A stretch of 64,000 bases of DNA from Apium graveolens (GCF_009905375.1 NC_133657.1:60557227-60621226); one strand, 5' to 3'; numbered from the stretch's first letter, positions 24,545 to 36,545 are shown. The notes: generated by a model from the sequence alone, not told the origin. Numbers and translations: made by a program.

Positions 24545-27500
24545 TATAACGACTCGTATATTTTTATTATTTAAATGTGCAATTATTGAATAAGTAAATA
24601 TTGAAAATATGTGTATGGGTGCTGTCAGTTGGATATTATTTTGTTGTTAATTAGGTGTGATCGTTGGTGTTCGAGTCTCAATTGTGTAATTCATTGTGAA
24701 GCCGTGTTATTTCACTTCTATATTATATAAGGTGATTTTATTCAGGATTTATTTCCATAAATACCTGGGTTACCTCTAAAATCATTTTTATGGCTTCATA
24801 ACTTTACTAATTATTTTTAGGAGTTTTTAAAATTGAGAAATCAATATTTCATCAATTATTTAGCCATATATGATTTTCTGATTTCAATTATTTGTTAAAT
24901 CCGTATTTAATTCCAAAATTCTTCAAAAATTATGAAACTCATATTTACTTAAGTTTGGAATATTCCGAGAATTTTAAAATTAATTTTGGGAATTTTTGAG
25001 ATTAATTTCACTCGCTCGTTGATTCGTTTAAATGATAAAAGCGGGTATAAACTACATTTCAGAAATTATTTTAAAATTTCGAAATTTATGTTTTTGTAAA
25101 CTTCAGGATATTTGTGACATTTTAAGACTATTTTCGTAATTTTCTGAATTTGTTCTAAGTGCAGCTCAGATCGTTAATTGTTAAACGCGGGTATGTTGTG
25201 TGATCCAAAAATGGTTTAAAAATTTTGAAAATTTTATTTTATTCAACTCCTATTTATTTTGAGATTTTTTAAGTGATTCTGGTAAATTTTTGGATTATTT
25301 TTCCCCGTAATTTATTCGTTAAATGGTTGTGCGTCGATATGAATTCGGATTTTCGGAGTAAATAATCAGATAAATGCAGACGAGTTTATCCCTTTTTATT
25401 TCCCCCAATACATCAATGACTCTCTCTTGTCTCTCTGCTAAATCCCTCAATCTCCCCCTTCGATTCTCTTGTCTCTCCCCCGTTCCATTTCTTCTGTTTT
25501 CTCCGTAATTCCTCGCGATCCTCCCCTATCGCACTCCTTTTTCTTCCTTGATCACCACCTGGTTTGCTGGTTCGTTTCCCTGTGTACTTGTTGGGGCTGT
25601 CATCGATTGTGGGATTAAGTATATACACGTATATGCGTGTATGTAGTCAAGTGTTGTGCTGCTTGTTGTTTGCTTTTCAGATTTTCTTTCCGGCGTATAT
25701 ACACAAGCAAGTGTATGTATAATTATTTAGATTGTTTTTCTGATTAACCTGATAGTTTCTTGGGATTATTCAGAGTTAAAATTTTATAAAACTCGAATGA
25801 TTCTCTAAAATTTCTCCGGGTTATTGATGTTTAGGTTATTCGATTTTTTTTAGAAATTATCGGTGAAGGTTCGCGTTGGAAACCCGATTTGTACGGGTAC
25901 CCGCGAATTTTTACCGCCGTCGGCGATGAGCCTTGGCGAGCCGACGGTGGACTGTGATGATTAATTATGAGTCCTACAATTTAAAATACAAAATACGATT
26001 TAAAATACAAATTGCGAATAAAATTATAAAAATGCGGATAATAGCGAATAATAAGTGTATTTAATTGGTGTTTGTGAATTTGCGAATTGGCAGTGTTGAC
26101 TGGAATCAGTGGTTGGGAATGGTATTGTGGTTGGTTTGAATTGGTTGTGATTGATTTGACGTCGGGACGTTCGACGGGTTAGCCGATAATCAAAAGAGGT
26201 GCTGCCCGATTTTTGGAAAATTAAATTACGGGAATACGAGACCGTACCCAATGACTATCAGAACGTCGATCGGTTATATTAACATACCTTATACAAAATT
26301 TGATTATGTGTTGTGATGAAATACTTTACGAAAATCGATAACCCAATTTCATAAAAGGATAAACATACCTATTTTCTGAAAACGAACACCGAACCGACTT
26401 TCGAAGACGTGAACCCTAACTGATATGTGTATTATAATATTGAATAAGTTACGAGTCGGGTTTTGTTAACGTTCGGGTAGATTGTTAGCGAGGATATGTC
26501 AAGCATAATCGAAGGTCTAAGTTAAGGTGTTTCAACTTTGTAGGTGCTAGTCGGAAAGCCCAAGAGTTGGCATTGGATAGCCTAGTGGACAGTCGACAAG
26601 CTCTGTAAGGTTCCAATCGAAGAACCTGAGTGTTGAAGTCGAATCCTGGGTAATCTAGTGGTTAGACGTTAAAGCCTGAGCGTCCATGTCGGCTCAAGGT
26701 CAATTGATATCATTTGTAAAGCTCTGTAAGGCAAGTACCCCTGACCATATCTTTATGATTCAGCATATATGAATATAATGTTGTTTTATTCTCATAGTGG
26801 AACAAAATGATTTAAGTTACGTATCCCCTGGGTTTCAAATTGTCTTACTAACTTGTGTTTTGGGGGAAAAGTAACTTCTGAAAATGCCTATCTCTAAAAT
26901 TTTGAATAATATGAAAATGTTCTAGAAAATGTGCTGTGTTATAATTTTTTTGACAAGAGATAGGTAAGTGATTTCGAAAACTGGATAAAAATGATCAGAT
27001 AATTGGATGAGTGTGCGCAGAAGGCCCGTAACGGTCTGGAAGTTAGCGTAAGAGGCGAAGTGGTTGCGCACCGTATTATAACCACCAGCCCAGCGTGACA
27101 GAGACCTAGCTAGTCTTTGAGTTCCAGAACAAGTTTCATAGGATAGCCTGATCAGCTGTCTCACCAGGGATCATCCAATACTTTTATATCTGAGCAAGTG
27201 ATTTTGAGGTTCTCGGATAGGAACAAGTTTTATAGGTCCTGTGATGGGACAAGTTTTATAGGTCCTGTGATGAGACAAGTTTTATAGGTCCTGTGATGGG
27301 ACAAGTTTTATAGATCCTGTGATGGGACAAGTTTTATAGATCCTGTGATGAGATAAGTTTTATGGTTCCCGTAACGGAACAAATGATTTTGGGTCCCCGT
27401 AACGGGACAAATGGTTTTATGGGTTCTGCGATGGGACGGAAGATTTGAAAATGAAAGAAGCATGCTAAAATTAAAATTGATATTTATGCACAGCACACAA

Positions 27501-27997
27501 CTGATGATTTGGTTTTACAGAGCATGCTAGTTTTGATATCCAGTTCATACATGTGTTACTTGTTTCCTAGCGAGTTATGAATTCTGTTCCTATAATTATT
27601 TATCATAAACTGTTTTTGATTATTATTCATATAGTGGTACTGCTGAGCAATTGATTGCTCACCCTTACAAAATATTTTACATATGTATTGCAGATACCTA
27701 AGAGATTCTTCTGTGTTAGTCGGGGCAGAGTTCCAGTTCCTTCCATGTCAGGCTCCTCTGAGGAAGTTGTGTCAGACCAGAAATGGTCCGTTGAGTTGCT
27801 GCATTAAGGTAGTATTGTCAAGGTGGTTGTAATGAATTAGTTTTGTGGTAAATTATAACCTAAGTCATACTTAAACCTGGAAAAGATCTTGGTAAGAGGG
27901 GTCGTGATTATATTTTATTAGTGAAATGAATTATTTTATGTTGGTTGTTATGTTGTGGATGACGTCAACCCCTAACCCTGGGGTTGAGGCCGTCACC
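24545..27997 (+). mobile_element. solo gypsy LTR, 3.45 kb, TATAACG...GTCACC, GTAGT target duplication
   Basis: GTAGT occurs at 24540-24544 and 27998-28002. The uninterrupted site GAATAGAGTAGTGAAG is preserved in the related copia LTR (minus strand near 30745-30760). The LTR starts TATAACGACTCG rather than TG. It matches the 3' LTR of element F (56262-59544) throughout. Near 25360-25520 a CT-rich stretch resembles a leader. A 26-base minisatellite lies at 27222-27370. No gag-pol is present, and the ORFs inside (25413-25628, 26024-26251, 26922-27164) are fortuitous. Confidence 0.92.
27222..27440 (+). repeat. 26-bp minisatellite inside the gypsy solo LTR
   Basis: ACAAGTTTTATAGGTCCTGT recurs with CAAG at 27224, 27250, 27276, 27302 and 27328 and a variant at 27354, an exact 26-base period. 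It grades into looser units carrying the palindromic core CCCGTAACGGG (27360-27440). The related LTRs at 54780-54880 and 56810-56880 have only two or three of the loose units. Confidence 0.85.
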
Positions 27998-28232
27998 GTA
28001 GTGAAGCTTCATAGAGTTACACTAGATATGTTTTATTTTATTATTTTGTCTTATTGTCATGTAAACTTGGTGATTTTTAAACCATGTGTAGCAAGTAGAA
28101 CAATTAACTAAGCAAACTTATTTTCAGAGAAACATATGAAGCTATATTCAGTAAGCATTTCTCTGTAGTTTTGTTTGTTCAAACTTGTAAAGCAGTTGTG
28201 AGCTATTCAAAGCTTCACAAGGTTCTCATTTG

Positions 28233-28260
28233 ATATATATATATATATATATATATATAT
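28233..28260 (+). repeat. (AT)14 microsatellite in copia LTR
   Basis: A pure AT dinucleotide run in the R/U5 part of the LTR. The homologous LTR at 30293-31331 has a shorter run near 30505-30516. Confidence 0.95.
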
Positions 28261-28444
28261 CTGGTGGATACTTTCAAATCCACCAGAAAGTTTTAAAAGC
28301 TTGTGTTTTTATTACTTGGTGTTTTGATTTTCATCACTTTTTTATTCCGCACCATTGCTAATCTTCTTTAAATTTAAAAAAGTAGCCAGAATTACATATA
28401 ACCCCCATTCTGTAATTCTTGTTGTATTGTTAGGGAATAACAAT

Positions 28445-28456
28445 TGGTATCAGAGC
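28445..28456 (+). other. primer binding site, initiator tRNA-Met, element A
   Basis: TGGTATCAGAGC is an exact match to the usual plant tRNA-iMet primer site, two bases after the LTR end. Confidence 0.9.
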
Positions 28457-28502
28457 AAGCCCTTGAAGTACAAAGAGTGTAAAGATCACAACAAATAACA
28501 AG

Positions 28503-30292
28503 ATGAACAAAAAGGATGTTGGAGTTAAGATTCCATTTCTGGACAAAGACAACTATCACCACTGGAAGGTGAAGATGCACCTACATCTTCTTTCCCAAGA
28601 TGAGGCTTATGTGGACTGTATAGAGAGAGGTCCTCATGTACCAATGAGATCTGCAACTGACAATGAGCCATCTGTTCCAAAACCTAGGCATGAATGGTCA
28701 GACCCTGATATTGAACAAGTCAGAAAGGATAAGAAGGACATGAATATATTGTTCAATGGAGTTGATGGTGATATGTTTGATAACATTATTAACTATAAAA
28801 CAGCCAAAGAGGTTTGGGACACAATCCAGATTATATGTGATGGTACTGAGCAAGTAAGGGAGAACAAGATGTAGTTACCGATTCAGCAATATGAGCATTT
28901 CCACTGTGAAGAAAGTGAGTCTCTTACTGATATTTTTAGTAGATTTCAAAAGTTACTAAATGCTCTGAAGTTGCATGGAAGAGTCTATCAAACAAAAGAC
29001 TCTAACCTCAAGTTCCTTAGATCTCTTCTAAAGGAGTGGAAGCCAATGACAGTCTCATTAAAAAATTCACAGGATTACAAGGAGTTCACCTTGGAGAGAC
29101 TGTATGGCATCCTAAAAACCTATGATATTAAAATAGAGCAAGATGAAAGGATGGAGAAAGGAAGGAAGAAATGAGGGTCCATAACACTGGCTGCTGAGTT
29201 AGAGAAGGAGAAAGAGATGAAGGTAGAAGCTATTGAGTCTACATCAAAGGTCTGTAAAAGCAAGGGTAAAGGGCTGGTAGCTGAAAATGAAGATCAATTG
29301 AGCCAAGATGACATGGATGATATTGATGAACATCTAGAATTCTTATCCAGAAGATTTGCCAAGCTCAAATTCAAGAAGAATTTTGGAGCAGCTAAGCCAA
29401 ACAGAAACATGGTTGATAAGTTAAAATTCAAGTGTTTCAAATGTGGCTTGGAGGGTCATTTTGCTAGTGAATGTAGAAAGTTTGATTCCATTAAAAAGAA
29501 GTTTAAGCCTGTTGATTATATACAGAAATACTTTGAGTTGCTCAAATAAAAGGAAAGAGCTTTCATCACACAGGAGAATGACTGGGCTACAGATGGATTG
29601 GATGAAGATGAAGAAGCAAGCTATGTCAATCTATCCCTAATGGCCAAATCTGATGAAACAGAAACAAGTTCTTCAAGCAATCAGGTAATCACCACTAACC
29701 TAGCACATTTATCTAAAGCTGAGTGTAATGATGCAATAAATGACATGTCCACAGAATTATATATCCTGCGTGTTACACTTAAGTCCCTCACTAAGGAAAA
29801 TGCTAAAATTAAAGAAAATAATTTGTTTTTAAGTGAAAGGAATAATGTGCTAGAGTCTCAGTTTATTGAATTTGAGAAATTGAGAATTGGGTGTAAGATT
29901 GATAAGGATGAATTAACTGAGTCCTTGAAGAAAGAAGAGATTTTAAAGAAGCAGTTTGAACGAGAAAAAGAAGTGATTAAGGCATGGAAATCATCTAGAG
30001 ATGTCCATGCTCAAATCACTAAAGTTCAAGGTATTGAGTCCTTTTGTGATGCAGCCTGGAAGAAGAGTAAAGAGAAGCTTGAGTCCAATTTAGTTGAAGG
30101 ATTGTTTACAGATATGGACTCGACGGATGATGAAAATCATCCATCGAATAATCAAAAGGATTATCCATCGAGTGACAAGGAGCCACATTCATCGGCTGTG
30201 AGTAAACCAGTTAGAAAAGCTAAGCTAGCTAAGTTGAATGAGAAATATGGATCAGTTTCTAAGAACTTTATTCCAGGAGAATCAAGTCAAGT
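28503..30292 (+). pseudogene. gag of element A, 3' truncated
   Basis: From the ATG at 28503 a single frame runs to 30292, with only three nonsense codons (near 28873, 29173 and 29548). The start reads MNKKDVGVKIPFLDKDNYHH, as in elements C, D and (diverged) E. The capsid-like region covers about codons 1-240. A CCHC knuckle (C-FK-C-GLEG-H-FASE-C) is at 29433-29474. A long coiled-coil-like charged segment (about codons 400-520) follows, then a Ser/Asp linker whose DNA carries the TCCCGACGGATGA motif (30117-30200). The copy ends at SSQ, where the minus-strand LTR begins. The second knuckle and pol are missing. Confidence 0.85.
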
Positions 30293-31331
30293 TGTTATTC
30301 CCTAACAATACAACAAGAATAACAGAAGGGGGGTTGAATGTAATTCTGGCTACTTTTTCAAATTTAAATAATATTCTAACTTGATAAATATAACAGTGTT
30401 TGATTAGCAATGGTGTGGAATAAAAGAGTGATGAAAATCAAAATACTAAGTAATAAAAATACAAGCTTTTAAAACTTTCTGGTGGATTTGAAAGTATCCA
30501 CCATATATATATATATCAAATGAGAACCCTGTGAAGCTTTGAATGGCTCACAGCTTCTTTACAAGTTTGAACAAACAAAACTACAGAGAAATGCTTACAG
30601 AATACAGCTTGATATGTTTCTCTGAAAATAAGCTTGCTTAGTTGATTGTTCTACTTTCTACACTTAGTTTATATATTACCAAGTTTACATGACAATAAGA
30701 CAAGATAATAAAACAAAACATATCTAGTCTAACTTCATGCTTCTTCACTACTCTATTCCAGCATCTTTGAATATCCTCACAATTGCATAGAAATGGTAAT
30801 GCTTCTTTGTTCTCAAATTTCTGCTTAACAGGCTACCACATTCCTTTTTGCAAACACCCAACGCATGTGACTGTGTTGTCACTGTCAACAGCTATTTGAA
30901 TTTGATCATCCATCGGGACTATGTTTGTCATCCGTCGGGAGTTTGTTTGATCATCCGTCGGGAGTCTTGTAGATCATCCGTGGGGAGTCTATCTGCCACT
31001 TGACTCTATTTCACATATACATAATTACAAGACATCTCATATTTATAATTAATCAACCTATTCTGCATATCAATCTAGTAGTCAACATGACTTACAGAAC
31101 CCTAAACAATCTACTTGACTAATACAAGTTGTTTACAAAAATGTGCTACAGTACTTATTTGTTACATAAGCTACTCACTCGATGGATGTCAATTTGTCAT
31201 CCGTCGGGACTATAAAATTCATCCGTTGGGACTATATTAGATCATCCGTCGAGTGCTACAAAATTCACTAAGTTAAATCTACTAAGGTGTTTTGTTTAAT
31301 TTATCATCAAGTTCACAACATATTCCTAACA
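30293..31331 (-). repeat. SIRE-like 3' LTR, complete, 1.04 kb
   Basis: On the minus strand it starts TGTTAGGAATATG and ends GGGAATAACA. A polypurine tract lies just outside its start (31332-31340). U3 carries motif clusters at 31183-31252 and 30902-30990. The minus-strand TATATAAA box is at 30668-30675. This LTR retains the unbroken target site of the solo gypsy LTR at 24545. Confidence 0.9.
30668..30675 (-). promoter_or_regulatory. LTR TATA box, SIRE-like element
   Basis: TATATAAA on the minus strand, downstream of two clusters of the CCGACGG motif (230-580 bases upstream in U3). The homologous position in element A is decayed. Confidence 0.45.
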
Positions 31332-31340
31332 ATCTCCCCC
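31332..31340 (-). other. polypurine tract, element C 3' end
   Basis: GGGGGAGAT on the minus strand directly before the LTR start. It primes plus-strand DNA synthesis in LTR retrotransposons. The 290 bases from here to the ORF3 end (31631) are noncoding tail. Confidence 0.8.
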
Positions 31341-31630
31341 AATTTATGTCTACTGGAATTATAGCCATAAATTAAGAGAAACTTGATGATAACAAAACAC
31401 CCTAAAAATATAGGTTAAAAAGTAGTAGAAAAAACTGATAAGTGCTGTAAAATTTATTGAAAATTGAACAAAGCAAAGTGTACAAAGAGTTCTCACAATC
31501 ATCATCAAGGTGCTCCTCTAGTCTGAGCAGATAATTCTATTTCCTTGATTGTCTGAATTTCTTCCCAAGCTTCCTGTTGTTTTCCTCTATTTGATTCTGC
31601 AGTTATATGTGGAATTCAAGTTCATCAGCT

Positions 31631-34600
31631 TCAGATAGATTCAGCATTTCTTGCATTTCCAAATAGAGTCTCATTGCTAGAGATACTCAATTGGTCATCC
31701 AGTCTGAAGAATCTTCTAACTCCCTTATCATCCATAAATTCCATCAGCCAATAAGGCCTCAAATGCACTATTTTCCCTGTGAAGGGAATTGATAGAGTTT
31801 TTGGAAATGCATCTTTGGATTTATTACTCCTTAGCTCTTCAATCTTCTTTAGAATCAATCTCCTTACAGTCACATTAAATCCAAAGTTCTTTTTGAAAGA
31901 TGAGTAGATCTTTAATAGTACTAAACATCATTCTTCTAGAATCCTGTGAAGAGGCCATGTGATTTCTTTCCCTGTCTTGTACTTAAACACCAATCTTTCA
32001 GGAAGATGTATGTGAGCATCAATTCCTATTACTTCTACCAGTTCATCCAAGTAGAGGTTTAAATATGAAAACTCCTTGATATCACAGATATATAAAAGAT
32101 CTTCCTTGTTGACTGTAGATTTAGATTTGGTTAAGGTCTTGGTTCTGAGAGTTACATGCTTGCTTTTCTTGGTTGCTCTTATCTTTGTTTTCTTTGGCTT
32201 GTTGAAGATAGGTAAATTTAGTTCAGGAATTGGCAAACTATCCCAGTCCATTGGCTCATCCTTTGGAATTATAGGCTCACCATGAAAATTCTTAGTTGGA
32301 TCCACCTTCAATTCTTCATGTACCACTGAGGGCTTGGATATCTGAGTTGAATTTGTAGATTATTTGGGAATGTAGTCTTCCATTTCCTCATCACTAAAGT
32401 CCAATTTTCTTTTAGAATGAAGCTTGTATCTGAATCTTCTTTTCTGTTATGGTTCCTGATGCATTTTATGATCTTAAGGTTTAGTAATCACATATGGTTG
32501 TGAAGAAATCTCAGTTGTAGTCTTCACAGCTTGAAGTTTGGGCAAGATAGCAACTTGCCCCTTCTTTTGTTTGAGCTTCTTAGCATCTAAAGCAGCCTGC
32601 TTATTTTCTTGCCTGATTCTTTCCTTCTCTTCCTTCTTAGCTTCTACAAACTGAGGGTGTCCAGCCACCACACAGATTTCCTTACCATTTCTGTAGATTT
32701 TGGCAATCCTTCTTTTAAGTGCTGAATCAGTTGGATCTTTGAAAAATGCAATTGACCTAGCCAACAACTTCTTCTCATTTGTCCTAGGTGTCTCAAACAC
32801 AAGATCTACATGATTTTTTTCTGAGAACTTTGAGTAGTTTCTTTTAGGCTTCAAGATTAGATTTGCTTTTGGAGATTTGATGCATGAGGTTTGTCCTTTT
32901 TCCAAGTTGCCGAGACTCATTTCATGCACTGAGAGTTGTTTGACTTGAGAATGGTGATGAAACGTCTTGTCTGGCTTCTGTAGCTGACCAAATTTCTCCT
33001 GAGTAGCTGCATCAATCTTCTTCCATTTCTCATCTAGTTCCTTCTCAACAGCTGTAACATCAAGCATCTTGAAAATTAACTTTGAATTAAGTTTAGCAGC
33101 TGCTATTTGGATCAGATCAATGCTATCCAATACTGGTGGCTTTGGCAGAGTAATTTCTGGAACAATTACTTGACTGATTTGAACATTTATCACTTGCTCC
33201 CCCGACTGGTTGGTTCTACTTGATTGACTTGGATTGTTAAATTTTTCTCCCCTTTTTTGTTATCATCAAGTAGAGTGGAGGTAGAAGTTTGTGCAGCCAC
33301 CAGCTTTTGCAGCAACTGAGTTTGATGTGCTTGATATAGCTGGATACCTGTGAGAGATGCTTCTATTGCAATTAGCCTTGCATCAAGGGAATCCACTTTA
33401 GTGACAAGATCCGAATTCTTACTTAGCTGTCTTTTAATGTCAAGCATTGTTGCATCTGGAAGTTTAGCATCCAATCTTTCAGAGACATCCTTCTTTACTT
33501 GGTCAATCTCAATTTTGATAGAAGTGACATCCTGATTGTATTGATGAGCTTGAATTTGATATAATTGTAGAGCGTTGAGATGAGCCTGTAAGAGCTTCCT
33601 GGTGCTAGCATTTGTAGTGGATTGAAAAGCATTATGTATCTCTGGAATTTGATGGATGAGAGTGGTCTTAAAGTGTTGAACATCACATTCCTTGGAAAAT
33701 GCCCAGGAAGGCAGGCCAGATCTGGAGCTGGGGCCTTCTTCTCCCCTATGTCCATGAGCTCTTCACTTTCATTATAATCATCTCCAAAGAAATCTGCAAA
33801 TTCACCAGTACCATAGTCAACATCATCACCAGCTCTAGGTGGCATGGCTGTGATGGCAACCTTTGCTCTTTGTATTGATTGAGTAGTATGCACCAAGTTC
33901 AGCATCTTTTCTGCATTTTCATTGCCCTGTCCAGCCAAAAGTTGATATGGTGGAACAGGATGAGTAAATGTCTCAGCATCCAAAGAGATGGAATCTATGA
34001 CAGCTTGATCATACTGAGATAGTTTCTCTCTGTCTGCATCATTGACATTCATTGACTCACTAACAATGATGTCCATCCTTATTTCTCCTATACTTACATT
34101 TCTCTCATTGTCTCTCTGTTTTTGCATCAAGGGCTCCCCTGACTTCCCACCCTCACACCCTCACCTTCACTATCTAAGGTGGGATTCCCCTCACTCACTT
34201 TTTCCAGACCTGAAGAAATGGTCTGCATTGGTTCACTCCTTTCCTCTCCTTTTGCCTGGAAGCAACCCAGCCTCTCACTCAATTCACTCCCTGCCCTCAG
34301 TCCTAAGAGTGATTGTACTATTACTAGGTCACTGCACTTATGACAATTGTTGGGATTTGAAGTTGTGCAGAGAGTACCGCCAGATGAGGAACATCCATCG
34401 GGATAGTAGTTTGGCTAGCCAACGGATGACTGCTGTTAGGCACATCCGTCGGGATACAATCACTACTCGACGGATGAACAATATCCACCGGGATAGAAGA
34501 AATGAATGAGTTTGGAGTGGAGACTATTGTAGACTCTGTGCAGATTGATGAATATTTGGGCATAGATGTCTCAATAGACTAAAAAAGAATTGGCAAATGA

Positions 34601-36123
34601 GCCAACAAATCATCTAAAAGATGATGCTCACTTGCTTGGTTTTTTGGCTTCTCCAATAGAGTTAAAGATGGAGAATTTGGAAGTGATGTATGAATCATGT
34701 CTGCATCCAGTGAGTGTGTCGGTGAATTTGGTATTTCAGGTGCTTCAATTATCAATGATTTTGGGTTTGACTCCACATTTATTGGAGCCACATCAAGCTA
34801 ACTTTGAGATGGTGCAGTGACCGAGTCTTTAGCTCCAGTTTGCACTGTGTGTGTTCCATGTACATCCCCAAGGGTTTTAGACCTTTCTTTCTGGCATAAG
34901 TATGTGGTGAACTTGTGTCCCTAAGCCTCTTGGCCCGTGCTCCTGGTTGGGAGCTTGTTTCAATAGTAACATCCTTTTGGGGGGGATGCAACTAGAATTG
35001 AGCTGATTTTCTTATTAACAACCACAGTTTGTTGAGAAACTGTGATGTGGCTAGGCTTGGGTACACTAGTCTCACCAGCCTTATCCTTAGGGTTTCTTTG
35101 ATTTTCACCCTGTCCCTCACCTAACTCACTCTCCTTCACACTCCCCTCTTTCTGTTTTGTAGTTTTTACAACTGGTTTCTTTTGAAAGAAACCAGAGGGG
35201 GCTTTCTTTGCTTTGGATTTTGAAGTTGTTGATTTGGTAGCTTGGATAGGCATCTGTTGGGTCATTGACACAGATGCCATAGTTACACTTGAAGGCAAAG
35301 AAATTTGTGAGGTTGGAAGAGCAGAGACAGTGGTGCTTACCTCACTTACCTGAGCGCCTTCCATGACTGGAAAGTAGAAGAGGGGCACCTATTTGTGGTG
35401 ACTTGCTCTGTTGAGATCTGCAATGATTCTCCTTTCTTGAACCCAACAATTCAGTTTGTTGGTTGGGTTCTCAATAACAATATTCTCAATAAGATGGTTA
35501 GCAAGCATCATAAAGAATCTAGCATAATAGACACTTTTACCTCTCTTATTAAGTTCCAACTCAAATATGATCATGTCACTGAAGTTAAAGTAGTTATCAA
35601 TAACTAGCATATAAAGCATGTTAAGCATGACAATGTTAACAGAATCAAAACTACTCACTTTACTAGAAAATACCTTAGTTACCACATCACACAGATAGCT
35701 CCATTCCTTTCTAAGACCTAGCCTCCTAATCTCACTTAGCTTAGAAGTAGAAAGTGCATAACCCATCGAATTAAACATGGTAACTAAATTAGCATCAGTG
35801 TGTGGAACAACAGTAGTGTTATCCGGAATTTTAAAGCATGCTTTGATAATGTCACTATTAATGCAGAACTGCTTACCTTTGAGAGTGAAAGTTATGGTCT
35901 TGTCAGTAGAATGATACATAGATGTTGCCCATATCTCCCCCACAACCTCACAGTAGATTGTGGGTGATTCCAGCATAGCATAACTGAGTTTTCATTCCTT
36001 CACAAAGTCCATCATTTTATGAAAATCTCCAGATTGTGGAATCTCCTTGTTCATAAAAACTAAGAAGTTGTTTTTTTCATAGATGAACCCAGACTGGGAC
36101 ATGATTTTGACTATTGACGCCAT
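31631..36123 (-). pseudogene. ORF3 copy A of element C (full length, interrupted)
   Basis: The ATG at 36123 opens MASIVKIMSQSGFIYEK. A stop at about codon 43 is the first break. The order is: N-terminal domain (to about 35390; CFKIPDN, RRLGLRKEWSYLCDVVTKVF, YYARFFMMLANHL, CWVQERRIIADLNR); Pro/Ser/Lys linker; a region with motif-derived repeats (34384-34490); a coiled-coil stretch (33190-33474); a −1 frame change at a GGGGGAG run (33197-33203); a basic region (EEKERIRQENKQAALDAKKL); and a C-terminal domain (LNLYLDELVEVIGID, WPLHRILEE, RFFRLDDQLSISSNETLF). About eight stops or frameshifts occur. I see no signal peptide or transmembrane span. The function is unknown; such ORFs follow pol in SIRE-type elements and have been called envelope-like. 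Confidence 0.7.
33197..33203 (-). other. −1 frame junction in ORF3 copy A
   Basis: On the minus strand GGGGGAG lies where the coiled-coil frame ends (stop TGA a few codons on) and the basic-region frame takes over, one base back. Copy B shows the same offset at the same run (38322-38328), although the sequence between the Asp-Asn-Lys stretch and the run differs by a net 30 bases. Confidence 0.4.
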
Positions 36124-36228
36124 TATTAGAGTATGGAAATTTGCAGAAAGAGTATTTGCTTTGGAAAAGAAAGGAGTTAAAGCAATTGATTTGAGAATGA
36201 TAAAAGAATAGAATAAAAAAGAATTCTG

Positions 36229-36236
36229 CTTTTATA
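36229..36236 (-). promoter_or_regulatory. possible internal promoter (TATA box) of ORF3 copy A
   Basis: TATAAAAG on the minus strand, 106 bases before the ORF3 ATG, within GATAGTATAAAAGC. It is conserved in copy B (41347-41354) at 109 bases. The CCGTCGG motif cluster lies 100-310 bases upstream, as it does upstream of the LTR TATA box. Confidence 0.5.
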
Positions 36237-36339
36237 CTATCTCAAAAATAAACTATCAAAAATAATAAAGTGAAATAAAGTAACCAATCAAAATAGCCCA
36301 AAATAGCCGTTTAAAATAAATAAACTGGCAAAATTATGT

Positions 36340-36545
36340 CGATTATCCGTCGTGTTATACTTACAAATTGTAGGTATACCCGATGGATAATGTTCAGAGT
36401 TTTAACGGCTAAGATCGAGACAATTCGACGGATGAGAATAAAATAATTATCCGTCGGGTTATAAAATAATCCAAAAAAGTAATTGATTTTTATTAATAAA
36501 TACTATTCCGAAGGATGATCAAACTCGATGGATAATGAGCATCCA
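36340..36545 (-). repeat. CCGACGGAT-motif cluster upstream of ORF3 copy A
   Basis: At least six units (near 36353, 36387, 36428, 36455, 36510 and 36530), some reversed, with one to three changes each. The homologous cluster at 41455-41665 has the same positions and orientations. Confidence 0.8.

Larger units (their letters stand above)
23961..28442 (+). repeat. 5' LTR of element A, split by a solo gypsy LTR
   Basis: It starts TGTTAGGAATATG and ends AGGGAATAACA. Without the insertion (24545-27997) and one copy of its target duplication it is about 1.02 kb, close to the intact minus-strand LTR at 30293-31331, which also shows the uninterrupted target. The U3 part carries two clusters of the TCCCGACGGATGA motif (24036-24117 and 24303-24388). 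An (AT)14 run is at 28233-28260. Confidence 0.88.
23961..30292 (+). mobile_element. SIRE-like Ty1/copia element A: 5' LTR and gag only
   Basis: A complete 5' LTR (interrupted by a solo gypsy LTR), a primer site and most of gag are present. At 30292 the gag reading stops exactly where a minus-strand LTR of the same family begins. The rest of the element is therefore displaced or lost. Gag and LTR sequences closely resemble those of elements C and D. Confidence 0.8.

Noticed and set aside
28445..28456. tRNA gene fragment
   Set aside because: Only the 12-base primer complement is present; no tRNA cloverleaf follows.
34042..34509. Plus-strand ORF of 155 codons opposite ORF3 copy A
   Set aside because: It is the antisense shadow of ORF3; its Arg/His-rich repeats come from reading the CCGACGG motif backwards.
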